Shown here: one piece after another, positions 20,689 to 31,509 of the stretch
Layout of the letters: the number at the start of each line of letters is the position of its first letter
Numbering within the stretch: position 1 is the first letter of the stretch
Assembly: GCF_932526225.1 (NCBI RefSeq)
Contig: NC_064039.1
Coordinates: 8,826,139-8,873,638 of the forward strand
Length of the DNA: 47,500 bases
Origin: Nematostella vectensis
Lineage: Eukaryota; Cnidaria; Anthozoa; Actiniaria; Edwardsiidae
Reading direction: 5' to 3'
The notes under the pieces: generated by a model
The model's database searches: none
Told to the model about the DNA's origin: nothing
The model's input: the letters and a program-made list of their open reading frames with translations, nothing else
Made by a program: the position numbers and the translations under genes

Positions 20689-22860
20689 CTATAACAAATA
20701 AAATAAATTAAATAAATAGTTTATTCAACACAATAGCAGAATTGCTGGCTGAGTACGCAAGTGACTATACAACCTGCTATTAACTATTAACTATTAAGGA
20801 ATAAACTTCACAGTTACAAATTTAGAAAATTTATCAGTCCTGGTCGGGTGGAGACGGTGTTGACTGCCTGATCTTAGAGAAAACGTAGATGGAATAGAAA
20901 AGGATATGCAGTTTATTATATAGGATAGAGGGGGTGTTCTGGCCCGATTCTCGCCACGAAGCGAGCACAAAGAGTCGCGCCTTTCGGCGAGCGTGGTCTT
21001 AATATCTTCAGGAAAAATTACAACTCAATTTTAAAAGAAACTGTGTATCTAGGGCGATACTTTTATAAATGCGTAGGCTTTAACAAAAATATTCTTCGAA
21101 TTCAGTTCAATAGTTATTACCTTTATACTTCCCATTTTCAGTCAACAATTCTGAAGCTTCCAACTTCTTATTGCTCGTTTTCCTGAGGCAAATTCCCTGT
21201 ATGTTTATATGTCAGTCATAAGAGCAAGTATTTATAGCCAGGGCGTGTATACACGTAACTAGGGTATAAACCCTAGGACGTGAGATCATAGTGAACGCTT
21301 AAAGCACGGCGTCAGAGAAAAGCTCTGACGAGCTTGCTAGCCTGATCCTAAAATTTACTTAATCTGATATATTTACAGAAACGAAAAGGAAAACCTATAC
21401 ATCTACAAATACGAAACTAATCCAAAAGTAAAATCCATCTAACAATCTATAAATAGGATCTACTATCAATAGTTCGTGAAGTGTTATAATAATTACAAAA
21501 GTAGGTTAAATAAGCACTCTAGATTATCGGTTAGTGATATAACTAAGAATGGCCTTATCTATCAACATTTAGGCAATACAAGGTCTTAGAAGAGTTATGG
21601 TACAACTTATAGATAAGTGTAATTCTAAGGCTAAGACAGAGTAAATTGGCTTATCGGCCTATTTATCCGACTATTTTTTGTAAGTAGAAACCCATTTTAA
21701 AGATGTGCTATTATAGATAGAGCGTGCTATTATATAGAACATGCACAATTTTTCGTCATGTTGTTTTTGCACCTAGTCCTATCTATTTGTGTAAAAAAAA
21801 ATAAAAAATCGTTTCATATTTTCCATGTTCTTCAGTCTGCCCTGGAGGAAGTCTTAACAAAGACGAAAATTTGACAGAGTCGAGTACCAGGTACCTGGTG
21901 ACCTGGGCCGGGTCCCTAGAGGGCAGGTTAACGCTAACCCAGAGTTAAATAAGGTTGTTATCCAATAAAATGTCTCGATAAAAATATTTATCCGTGGACA
22001 AGCGCTAACCTGCTTTCTATGAACCTTGCTCTGGAGGACTGTATTGACTAATCTGGTAAGAAAGCACGTCTGTTTCGGTGTTTTAATTGATTTTTAAACA
22101 TAAAATTGATATTTTTGAGTAATTAATCGGACCGACAACGCATATCAAATGCCATACAGTCGATTGACAAAACGTTCTCGTCAACCGGCTTCGCTACTAA
22201 GCGACAAACATGTGGGCTTTACTGCACGGACCCCCCATAACACACGTGTGTCCAAAAGGTGTGACCTAACACCTAACGCTGCATTATTCATATTAAATCG
22301 TTATTTGTTTTGGCTCTTATAATATATCAAATGCAGTTTCGAAAGCATCATTGACACACATAGCAAACGTAGCGTTTTTTTTCCTCTGTGAAAGATACAC
22401 CCTATAGATACAACAACTAACAAGGCCCGGTGAGAATTTTCCTAGGGGGGGGGGGGGGGGATGTTCGTATGCCGTTTAGATATTTTGGAGAACATATTAT
22501 AAAAAGGAATTTTCCATTGAAAGAAGAGACAGCATGGTGACCAAGGTGGGGCGGTGGGGGGGAGGGGGGGGAGCTAACCGTCCACTGCTATCTACTTCCC
22601 TCTATTGACTAGTTACTGTAGTTAGAGAGAAAGACAAATTCATTTTGCGATGACGTATTATGTTAGCGCGGCGCCCCGTATTAAAGTGATAGTAAACATA
22701 CAAGCACGCGAATTGTCTGATAAGGCGCTATTAGGGGCGGGGTAAACGGCAGATTTTCTTTAGCGTTGAGATACCTGTTGTCATTGATACGTGTTATTGT
22801 TGTGGATAAGCGCCAGTTGTAGCCTCGTCCTCAGTCTTCTCTCGGTCAACTCTACTCATT
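20689..22860. other. Non-coding interval
   Basis: No supported gene on either strand. The first exon of the noggin-like gene should lie here or beyond but was not identified. Short stem-loops occur at 21310-21330 (CGTCAGAG/CTCTGACG) and near 21260-21280 (CTAGGGT/ACCCTAG). A G tract lies at 22446-22460. Near 22867 the sequence CAAAATGGCGGACGC looks like a YY1-type promoter/start element. It reads MADAFGADSSRREIKG and then a GTAACC donor, a possible first exon. Confidence 0.4.
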
Positions 22861-23138
22861 CGGATATCCAAAATGGCGGACGCTTTCGGAGCTGACTCAA
22901 GCAGGCGGGAAATCAAAGGGTAACCGCGCAAACTCCTTGGAACGAGGCGGACAAGTGGCGGAATACTGGTGGTCCGCTTAAAGCGCGATCTGTACGGGTA
23001 TGATGTCATGGGGTTATAAGTCTAGAATTTGATAGGCGTATCATATTGTCTGCGTTTGTGAAAGAAAATGAAGGAAAAGCATACAGGTGACGCGCGCAAA
23101 GACATCGAGGAGATCTTAAATGGGACGGAGCCAAGTGA

Positions 23139-23963
23139 ATGAACCAAGAAAATGGAGCTCAGACAAACGTAGATGAAGAGAAAGGGTCGACCAAGATAGA
23201 ATGTGGAAGGCATGCGCCCCCAAGCCTCACAGAGTGTGATAGAACAGTAAAGAAAACATCCATTTTGATTTATATCTATCTGGCGTTTATAGTGTGGAGG
23301 TACGTTAGCTTGGTGTTGTACTCAGTGTACGCCACCGAATGCTTCTTCCGCGCCAAGCTAGCGACGTTACGATGCGGTAACTTCAACGTGTATCCCTATC
23401 CCACCCAGTTCGAGCTCGCATGGCAGGTCTCGTCAAGCGTGAATGCCACCATTGCTATCGCTGTGGTTCAGCTCCTACCAGAATTTCCGGGAAACACCGT
23501 AATACTTTACAAGCTCATTCGAATAGCAAGGTTTTGGTCTTTGCTACTTCAACTTCTTGTCGTGATAACCTACAACGTCATCCTCATCTCTCACGAGCAC
23601 TTAGCTGTCATTGCATTAATTGAAGTGGGGTTTATTCTAGAGGAACTACCGATATTCTTTGTGGTATGCCTGTGGAATTTTGTTCCCGCGCCTCGGAAGC
23701 ACAGCTCTGCCCGTGGTCTCCCTTTGTGTTACTATTCAACGCTTGTAGCGTTTTTCCTGGAAAATTTCTATCTGTTTATTTTGATGTCGTCCCAGGCCGC
23801 ACTAGACATTACCGGCATTCACGAGTTTGAGCGCAGACCAAAAGTACTGCAGGCGATTGGTATCATTATGAACGCAACGGAGGCGACGTTTTACTTTGCA
23901 ATTATGAAGTTTTTCTGGAACAAACTGTTTGAAAGTGACAGAGACCTGTTCGCTACTTTTTAA
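23139..23963 (+). CDS. Multi-pass membrane protein of unknown family, single exon
   Basis: This 274-residue ORF has a polar N-terminus (1-38) and about six hydrophobic segments: roughly 41-63, 95-113, 131-151, 153-180, 198-218 and 237-260. A short charged tail (ESDRDLFATF) follows. A cysteine-bearing loop after the first segment (TLRCGNFNVYPYPTQ) and two internal N-x-T sequons (Asn102, Asn245) are present. I do not recognise the family; motifs of class A GPCRs (DRY, NPxxY) are absent. It is likely real because the frame is long, uninterrupted and has strongly membrane-like composition. AATAAA occurs at 24250-24255, within a plausible 3' UTR distance. It is transcribed towards the cathepsin genes (convergent). 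Confidence 0.75.
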   Translation: MNQENGAQTNVDEEKGSTKIECGRHAPPSLTECDRTVKKTSILIYIYLAFIVWRYVSLVLYSVYATECFFRAKLATLRCGNFNVYPYPTQFELAWQVSSSVNATIAIAVVQLLPEFPGNTVILYKLIRIARFWSLLLQLLVVITYNVILISHEHLAVIALIEVGFILEELPIFFVVCLWNFVPAPRKHSSARGLPLCYYSTLVAFFLENFYLFILMSSQAALDITGIHEFERRPKVLQAIGIIMNATEATFYFAIMKFFWNKLFESDRDLFATF

Positions 23964-24482
23964 CAAAAGCACTGGATTCTTATGATGTACTTGGGTTAGA
24001 GGGTGTTTTTTTTTAACCGCAATGTCAATGGATTCTAATTGATTTTGTCACAGGTTTTTTCGTTGGGGAGGGGGGGGGGGGAATGTGGCTTAAAAACAAG
24101 ACAAGACAGGATAAAAATGCTAATGCTCAAAACGTCAGTTTTGTTTTAAGATAGGAAATTAACATAAAACTTCTACCATTTGTTGATTTATTTCAATGTG
24201 TTGTTCTAATAGAATACTTTAAATATATATTACTAAGCCATCTTCTACAAATAAAAAGAAACAAAAACAATATGTATTAAGGTATTTAATATTCATTGAG
24301 TCACAATTTTAATTGATTTATGTTATAAGCATTATAGCATTATATTAAATAAGAGATGCTAAAAAGGCAAATAATGCGACATAATACTATAATACAACAC
24401 AAGATATTACTATAAAGAAATACAAAATTCACACAATACAATAAAAGAAATAGTTGACCTCATAAGCTGGTATAAGACATAT

Positions 24483-26894
24483 TCACACACTTGGTACAGC
24501 AAAGGCACAGTCTTGCTCAATTGCCAAGTTGTAATCGTTACCCTGACCATCCTTATAGGCACTGGTGACAATCCTAAAAAAGCCCTCCTCTCCCCAGGGG
24601 GTACCCCATGAGTTGCGCACAACCCAGTACTCTTCACCGTTTTCCACACCCCATCCCATGACAGATACAATGTGGTTGATCTCAGGGGATGTGTTGTGCT
24701 CTTTGTAGACACCTTTAGTGTAAATTTCCAGATTGGGTGTGGCCATGATTCCACATGCAATGGGACCACGGGCAAAAATCTCGGCCATCATCTTTTCACG
24801 GCCATTCACGTTGCCTACAAAGACAAAGAGCTTTTGTTTAATAGTTTGTGCCAGCAGTGCCATAGCAGACCTCAAAATATTGGGGGACACAATACAAAAA
24901 CATTAAGAAAATATTTGGGATCACGGCCACAACCCTACTGGTCATTTTCTTATAATTTTTGAAAATATTGGGGGGGGGGGGCATGTGCCCCCAGTGCCCC
25001 ACCCACTACTACGGCCCTGGCTAGATGTGTAAAATTATTAATCCTACCAAAAAGAACCAGTGTCTAGCCTGTAGTCGCTCAAGGTTAAAGGGATAATTCA
25101 CACTTATCTAAAGCTGTGGAATTGCCACCAAAATATTGTTTGGCCTTTGGCTTACCAAATTCAATTAATGACTAAAATCACTAAAATGACTGCAGATAAG
25201 TCCAATGCACATACGTTTTTAATGGATGCTATGATGATAAAATTGCAGGTTTTGCAGGCTTACACAAGAAAGCTCAAAAAGAAAAAAATATCTTACCATA
25301 TTCCTCAGCCTTCCAGAGACTGTAATTCTTAATAACATGACACTCCCCAAAGGTAGTGCATGTGCCACACTTGTTGAAGTCTTTGCAATCCTGGTCCTTG
25401 GCTTGGTAGTTGTTACAAGTCTCATCTGGGATACCATGAGTTTTGGCGTACTGGTAGACGCCAAGCATTCCTCCACCGTGACAGGTACCAGCATTAGCTA
25501 TGATAATACAAAATGGTATGAAACGTAGAAAATATTTTTACAGGAAATTCATTGGCAGATTTGTATCTGTATTCTCCTCTGAGAGGATCAGAAAGCAAAC
25601 ATAACTTTAATCCATAAGTAAAAAAGGCTGATCCAATGACACCTTACAAATCTACAATAATCTACTGAATGATTTATATTTTATTTTATTCATCTGTTGT
25701 TTAAACTTTGATTTTCTGGTTAATTAAAAATAATCAGCATAGTTTAAAGTAGAATTGCCTTTCTCTTACTAGTTTCTCTTATCAATTGACTCTTCTCTTA
25801 TTAGTTGCTGGTCATCATGAAATGACAAATACCTTGATAAATTTTTAGCAAGAAAACATACCACAGTCAAGTACATGTTGTACTGAGAGATAGGCAGACG
25901 GCCATTTGCCTTTTCTGAGAATGTTAATGCGGTCGGCCATGGCACTTGTCGTCCCGTGGGCCCAACACGAGCCGCAGTATTGAGGGATGTGCTGGTTTCT
26001 TGTCGTGCTGGCATAGTTGGTGCCATTCACATCACGCCAGTCAAATGACGTAGGGAGCTTTGCCATGTTAAGGTATTCATGAGGACGCTTTGTTTTACTA
26101 TGAAATAAAATTGAATCAGTAATAAAACATGGGATTAAATACATATCCTAATATTAAATTGCAAATATTTTTTTTCTAAATGAAAGAACAACCATTACAA
26201 TAACTGTGAAAAATAATGTATTGATTATGCAATAAAAACTTCCGCATATGGACAAAAAAACAGTTTTTTTTATTCAAAACTGGTTCAAATCTGTATTAAG
26301 CAGTTTTCTAAACAAATGGTGGAATAGTTGCTATATTCTTTTCAAATTCTCGCCTAAAATTATTTTTATGGAAAGATACTCGTTCTGTTTGTTTGAGCTA
26401 AGTAAAACACATGCATGGACAAACAAAGCAAAACATAAACAAAGGAAGATCCAAGTTATTGCTTTTACGCTTGATCAAGGTTTGGACGCAAAAATATAAA
26501 AAAATAAATACAATTACACTCTCAAATGGCTCACTGAAAAAACACTGAATACCTAGCATTCTCAAAACTAGTTTTGTGCAGGATGTGTATAATTGTTTTG
26601 TGGAAACATTTGTTGTTGCAATGGAAATAAGTTGAGCTTACGTTTTGCACAAACTATTCGTGGACTGGCTACCACAGATAAGCTTAGAAACCGTTCTGAA
26701 TAAGCAAACATAACTCGGGCATAACTACGTTGGAAAAATAAGCTCAAACTCGCGACTTACATAACAGGCTTGATTCCTTTGTCGTACTTGCGATCGTAAC
26801 ATCCGCCATTGCTAGATTTCATCTGGTGGATCTTATCATTTGGCAAAGCCTGGGTGCCCACAATAAGGGCTAGAAAACACCAAGCCAGTATCAT
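24483..26894 (-). CDS. CTSZ: Cathepsin Z (cathepsin X), copy A, four exons, complete
   Basis: The exons are 26761-26894, 25862-26097, 25297-25497 and 24483-24814, with GT-AG boundaries and phases 2, 1, 1. They give 903 nt, 300 residues plus stop (human about 303). A signal peptide ([16 protein letters not shown]) precedes a short propeptide containing a cysteine (GGCYDRKY), which is typical of this family. The mature enzyme starts near LPTSFDWRD. The cathepsin Z-specific HIP mini-loop lies in [14 protein letters not shown] with catalytic Cys89. The histidine is in [11 protein letters not shown] and the asparagine in [10 protein letters not shown]. It is a lysosomal papain-family (C1) carboxypeptidase. 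Exon 2 and part of intron 2 are almost the same as in copy B. Confidence 0.97.
24870..24972. repeat. Dispersed repeat with G-tract, copy 2
   Basis: Partner of 2272-2388, located in intron 3 of cathepsin Z copy A just upstream of exon 4 on the minus strand. It is followed by a G tract (24970-24981) and CATGTGCCCCCAGTGCCCC. Confidence 0.6.
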
Positions 26895-26953
26895 GCTGAA
26901 TCAAGAAGCCGGAGTCAGGAAACGATAGACGGATAAACTTCAGAACTGAAAGC

Positions 26954-27022
26954 TTTATAAAAAACTTTATGGTCACGAGACAACTTCGTGACGGGAAGCA
27001 TAGAAATGTGAATGATCACGTG
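26954..27022 (-). promoter_or_regulatory. Candidate cathepsin Z-A promoter: TATA-like element and CACGTG E-box
   Basis: On the gene strand TTATAAAG lies about 60 bases upstream of the ATG, and a CACGTG E-box (27017-27022) lies about 123 bases upstream. CACGTG cores are the target of MiT/TFE factors at lysosomal (CLEAR) genes in vertebrates. Function here is inference. Confidence 0.4.
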
Positions 27023-27423
27023 TTATTTGACACAGGGAGCCAATTTAGGGAAAGTTGCATGCAAGAGGTTAAAACTCCAAAGCCGTCTTGGGGTGCAATG
27101 TCTTTATGTTTCTGCAGTCAAGAGGGAGACAGTACAAACAATATGCATACTGAGACAATGACTGTTATTTCATGCGCAATCGTTCTTATATTAGTACCAG
27201 TCTGAGATTCCTCGAAAAACTGTGTAATGTGGGTGGATAGGAAAGCCACGCCTCTAATGGTGGAGCTTATGTGTTAGTATCATAGGTTAAACATGAAGCT
27301 AAATGTTTTGAAAATTTTCTCTTCTGACATCTGAATTAGACCTAGAAACAATCGATATACGATGCGCTTATATACGATGACAGAGAGAAGCTCAAATCTC
27401 AAAGCAGACGAGATATCATTTTT

Positions 27424-27429
27424 TTTATT
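27424..27429 (-). terminator. CTSZ: Cathepsin Z-B polyadenylation signal AATAAA
   Basis: TTTATT on the plus strand reads AATAAA on the gene strand, only 17 bases after the stop codon. The 3' UTR would be very short. Confidence 0.6.
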
Positions 27430-27445
27430 TAGAGGGTAATCAAAC

Positions 27446-28509
27446 TCATACAATCGGCACGGCAAACGCGCAGTCTTGTTCAATGGCAAGATTGTAGTCA
27501 TTTCCTTGACCGTTCTTGTAACTACTCGTCACAATCTTCAGAAAACCGTTCTCCCCCCATGGGGTTCCCCAGGAATTACGCACGACCCAGTACTCCACGC
27601 CGTCGTCCACACCCCACCCCACTACCGACACGATATGGTTGATCTGAGGATTCGGGTCGTACTCTGTGTACACGCCTCCCGTATACTGCTCAAGCCGGGA
27701 TGTAGCCTCGATACCACACGCGATCGGACCACGCGCGAAGATCTCCGCCATCATCCTGTCACGACCACTCACGCGACCTGCAATTACGCATTTCTATGGA
27801 TTAATCATCTGTGTTTAGGATGGCGTATCAAGCCACCTTTTTAGTAGTCCAGTTCCTGAACTCTCCTCATGCACCGGTCTAGCTGTGGTATTGTAGTACT
27901 CTCTCAGTCTACCTGTGGTATTGTACTACTAAAATCACTTATCCTCTGACTTATCGTACCGACTTCGAGAACCTAGAATGTTTAAGATCAGACTGGATAG
28001 GTTCTTATAAATCGAGGTATCTTTTGACAAATCAGGCTGTTTAGGTTCTTAATTGGTTTTTCCCTTTTCATATACACAGAACAATAGCAGTCACTATAAC
28101 AATAACTCTAAATTCTGAAAAGATGTATATACATGTATAAATTCCTATATGTTTGCTGACCACCCATGTAATTTAGTCCTAGACTATGACAATGGACAAT
28201 AAACTGATTCAGGGGCTCATAAGTAGGGGCAATCAACTTCCCCACATTCTGGTACTATATAAGTGTCACGGCGTTTCCTAGGATCAGGCTATTTTTAGAC
28301 GCGCGGATGAGCCAATCAGATTCGACATTTGTGTTGACGTTTTGGTTGAGCTCAACTGCACGCGCAGTCTCAGACAAAAAGCTATGTTCTCTTTTCGGTA
28401 CTTTGACTTTTGTTGCTCTATTTTTTTATATGAATCCAACCCTACATACGACTTTCAATTCTAGCTTGCAATTCTTTTTTGGTAAACAAACAAAACCGAC
28501 GGATGACGG

Positions 28510-28603
<94 letters not shown>

Positions 28604-30896
28604 GATAATGATTATGATTATGATTATGATTATGATTATGATTATGATTATGATTATGATTATGATTATGATTATGATTATGATTATGATTAAGCCCATG
28701 TTGTATTCAAATACCTCTATGCAATGCACCAAAAAATATCTTTCTCTTGCTTCTTGACAAAACATTTCAAGAGCGATCTTTCAAACAAGAACTTATTAGT
28801 CTCAACCAGCAGACCAGTTCTTATATAAAAAGGTTGCTAAAACCACAAAATGTTAGCCTCTAGGTACTTATACACGGGTGTTTCCTGTATTCAGTGACTT
28901 CTACACTTCTCTTCAAATGGGGCCATGTAGAAGCTATTGGAAGATTTCACCGCATTCGATTGGTTTGGATTGATGCAACACAGACAAAGAACGGGAATAC
29001 AATAGAACAGTGAGGGTAATCTAGCCAATCATGTTAGGCCTTAAGAGTGGACTTTTCAAATGCCTCTAGTTATTGCAATGCGTGACTCGTACCGTATTCA
29101 CTGACTTTCCAATGCTTATAAACACGGATTGCGTGACAATCCCCAAAGGAAGTGCATGTGCCGCACTGGTTGAAGTCAGTGCAACCCTGGTCCTTGGCTT
29201 GGTAGTTGTTACAAGTCTCATCTGGGATACCATGAGTTTGGGCATACTTGTAGACACCAAGCATTCCTCCACCGTGACAGGTACCGGCGTCAGCTATGAT
29301 AATACAAAATGATATTGAACAACATAAAGCTTTTTCTCTTTCTTACTACATGAATGGCCTAACTATGGAATGTTCTTAGTTAAAAGGAGACAAAATAGTT
29401 TGTCGATATCGAGACAGCTAGTGCAGTATCACCGCCTGTATCACCTGATCCATCCTCAGGGACCCAGGGCGACGCGGAGATGGGAGTCCGCGCGAAGGCG
29501 AAATTTTCATTCACGCGCATATAAGGCATCGTTAAAATTACCCCCCCCCCCCCCCCCCACACACACACACATACACATACACATACACACACACATACAC
29601 ATACACCCACACCTACCCTCTCCGCCACGAGATTCCTCTTCGATTATGATATCTATTTCTGCGTCCCTTAGAAGATCTACGCCCGCCAATGGTCACACTT
29701 AGATATTTATTCGATTCAGTTTCAAAACTCACACGACTTCCGGTATGTTTTCATCGAACTTCCAGTTGTAGCGACGCGGAGATGTGAGTCCGCGCGAAGG
29801 CGGAATTTTCATTCAAGCGCAGATATGGCCTCGTTAAAATTCCCCCTCCTCCCCCCCCCCCCCCCCCCACACACACACGCACACCTACTCTCTCCGCCAC
29901 CAGATTCCTCTTCGAATACGATATCTATTTCTGCGCCCCTTAGAAGATCTACGCCCTCCCCTGGTCACACGTACCGCAGTCAAATACATCTTGCACTGAA
30001 AGAAAGGCAGACTGCCATTTGCCTTTCCTGAGAATGTTACAAATCTACAATAATCTACTGAATGATTTATATTTCATTCTATTAGTCTGTGGTTTGAACT
30101 TTGATTTCCTGGTTAATTAAAATAATCAGAATAGTTTAAAGTAGAATTGCCTCTCTCTTACTAGTTTCTCTTATCAATTTACTCTTCTATTATTAGTTGC
30201 TGGTCATCAAATACCTTGGTAATATTTTTAGCAAGAAAACGTACCACAGTCAAGTACATGTTGTACTGAGAGATAGGCGGACGGCCATTTGCCTTTCCTG
30301 AGAATGTTGATACGGTCGGCCATGGCACTCGTCGTCCCGTGGGCCCAACACGAGCCACAGTATTGAGGGATGTGCTGGTTTCTTGTCGTGCTGGCATAGT
30401 TGGTGCCATTCACATCACGCCAGTCAAACGCCTTGGGTACTATGAAGATGTACTCGTGAGGTCTTGGGGTCTTTCTAAAAATACGGTAATGGCAAAAAAA
30501 TTAGCGATAAAATTATTTTACAGAACTAGAAGAACTATTTAGAGCTGTAGCGAGCCTTGAAATACGGAGCGAAATCCTGTCCTGCTCGCCAGTCGCCACA
30601 CCCACCTACCACACTTTCTTGTAATAAAACTGTGGGGGGGGGGGGGGGGGGGGGGGGGGGGAGGACGGTAGGTGCAAAGGAAGTACTTTTCATTTTTTTC
30701 TGCGCAAATAATTCACGAGAGCAAGTAGGTTTGCAATTGAGAACTAAGATATTCATTCGATAGTCAGTTTCAAAACTTACACGACTTCCGGTATGTTTTC
30801 ATCGAACTTCCGGTTGTAGCAAGATCTCCCCTGTTTCCCAAACGAGACAGCAGAAATAACCACTAAAAGAGCAAGAAGTGAAAGTATCCTCAGCAT
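27446..30896 (-). CDS. CTSZ: Cathepsin Z, copy B, four exons, complete
   Basis: The exons are 30781-30896, 30245-30474, 29093-29293 and 27446-27777, with the same phases as copy A (2, 1, 1). They give 879 nt, 292 residues plus stop. It has a signal peptide ([20 protein letters not shown]), a propeptide cysteine (GRSCYNRKF), RPHEY at the mature junction, the HIP loop with [18 protein letters not shown] and [10 protein letters not shown], so all catalytic elements are intact. Exons 1 and 4 differ clearly from copy A, whereas most of exon 2 encodes the same residues and its intron is also near-identical. That indicates exon exchange. Intron 2 contains remnants of older exon 1 and exon 2 sequence. 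The gene lies head-to-head with HPS1. Confidence 0.96.
28510..28691. repeat. Compound microsatellite (TTA)n then (ATGATT)n
   Basis: About 94 bases of pure TTA repeat run into about 88 bases of ATGATT repeat, in intron 3 of cathepsin Z-B. It creates long spurious open frames on both strands. Confidence 0.97.
29468..29968. repeat. Two direct copies of a ~200-230-bp unit in cathepsin Z-B intron 2
   Basis: Copies 29468-29698 and 29770-29968 share GCGACGCGGAGATG, GTCCGCGCGAAGGCG, a C tract followed by CA-type repeats, TCTCCGCCAC, AGATTCCTCTTCGA and CTTAGAAGATCTACGCCC. Each is followed by GGTCACAC and a different cathepsin exon fragment. Confidence 0.8.
29701..29773 (-). pseudogene. Cathepsin Z exon 1 fragment (3' end plus donor)
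   Basis: It closely matches 30747-30821, the end of copy B exon 1 and its donor, including TCAGTTTCAAAAC, ACACGACTTCCGGTATG and TTTTCATCGAACTTCC. It lies downstream of the exon 2 remnant on the gene strand, so its order is reversed relative to a normal gene. Confidence 0.85.
29969..30039 (-). pseudogene. Cathepsin Z exon 2 fragment (3' end plus donor)
   Basis: On the minus strand it encodes roughly [20 protein letters not shown] and ends at G/GTACGTG, matching the end of exon 2 ([20 protein letters not shown]) with several substitutions. It is cut off exactly where sequence matching copy A intron 2 begins (about 30038). It is probably the displaced original exon 2 of copy B. Confidence 0.85.
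30634..30661. repeat. 28-base poly-G tract in cathepsin Z-B intron 1
   Basis: An uninterrupted G run on the plus strand (C on the gene strand) that could form G-quadruplex structure. Confidence 0.95.
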
Positions 30897-31509
30897 CTTG
30901 ACTAGCCTCCCTCAAATACGCTGAAACATCGCGAGTCGCGATTGTATTTATGGAGATAAAATAGCACGGGACATTATCGTGCGTTTGGTCACACGACGAG
31001 GTAACATGGAATTTGAGCTAGTGCCAGTCTCTTTGAGAATGTTTTGAAGGTAATCTCTGTTGAAGGATGTTAGATGTCGTTATAGTTTGTTTCTGCCAAT
31101 TGTGAGGATGTTCTTCGTGGTTAATAACGATGTAATCATGGGTTAATACATGGGTTAATAGCAACAGTCTATGTTGTTTTGGCTGTAAGTTCGACTTTCA
31201 AAGCCCTGAATTGTTTATTCTATCTCTCGCACTCTTACCTCGTGACTTGATGGACTCAAGTCATGCGGATGGCACATTATATTTTGTTACTTAAACTTGG
31301 CTGCAATGCATTATTTATTTTCTTTGTCCGTACAGGGGAAAAAAACTGACTCGACAAACTGTGTACTTTCCTCATTGACTGACTACGACTACATTTTTCT
31401 CTTTAGGCAAATATGAGCATGGCTGGATTTTATGAAAGGTTGATAAGATGATGTGATCAACATCATCATCATTTATCATCATCATCATCGTCACAAATCT
31501 CTTAACACA
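30897..31509. promoter_or_regulatory. Shared divergent upstream region of cathepsin Z-B and HPS1
   Basis: About 610 bases separate the two start codons, which point away from each other. On the cathepsin side an ATAAATA element lies about 55 bases from the ATG. On the HPS1 side a CATCATCAT-type repeat (31460-31489) precedes the start. No CACGTG core was seen. Bidirectional promoter function is inferred from spacing only. Confidence 0.35.

Noticed and set aside
28307-28765. Long frames of Tyr, Ile and Asp repeats on both strands
   Set aside because: They are translations of the TTA/ATGATT microsatellite inside a cathepsin intron.
29370-29702. ORFs rich in Thr-His or Val-Cys
   Set aside because: Derived from the C tract and CA repeats in cathepsin Z-B intron 2.
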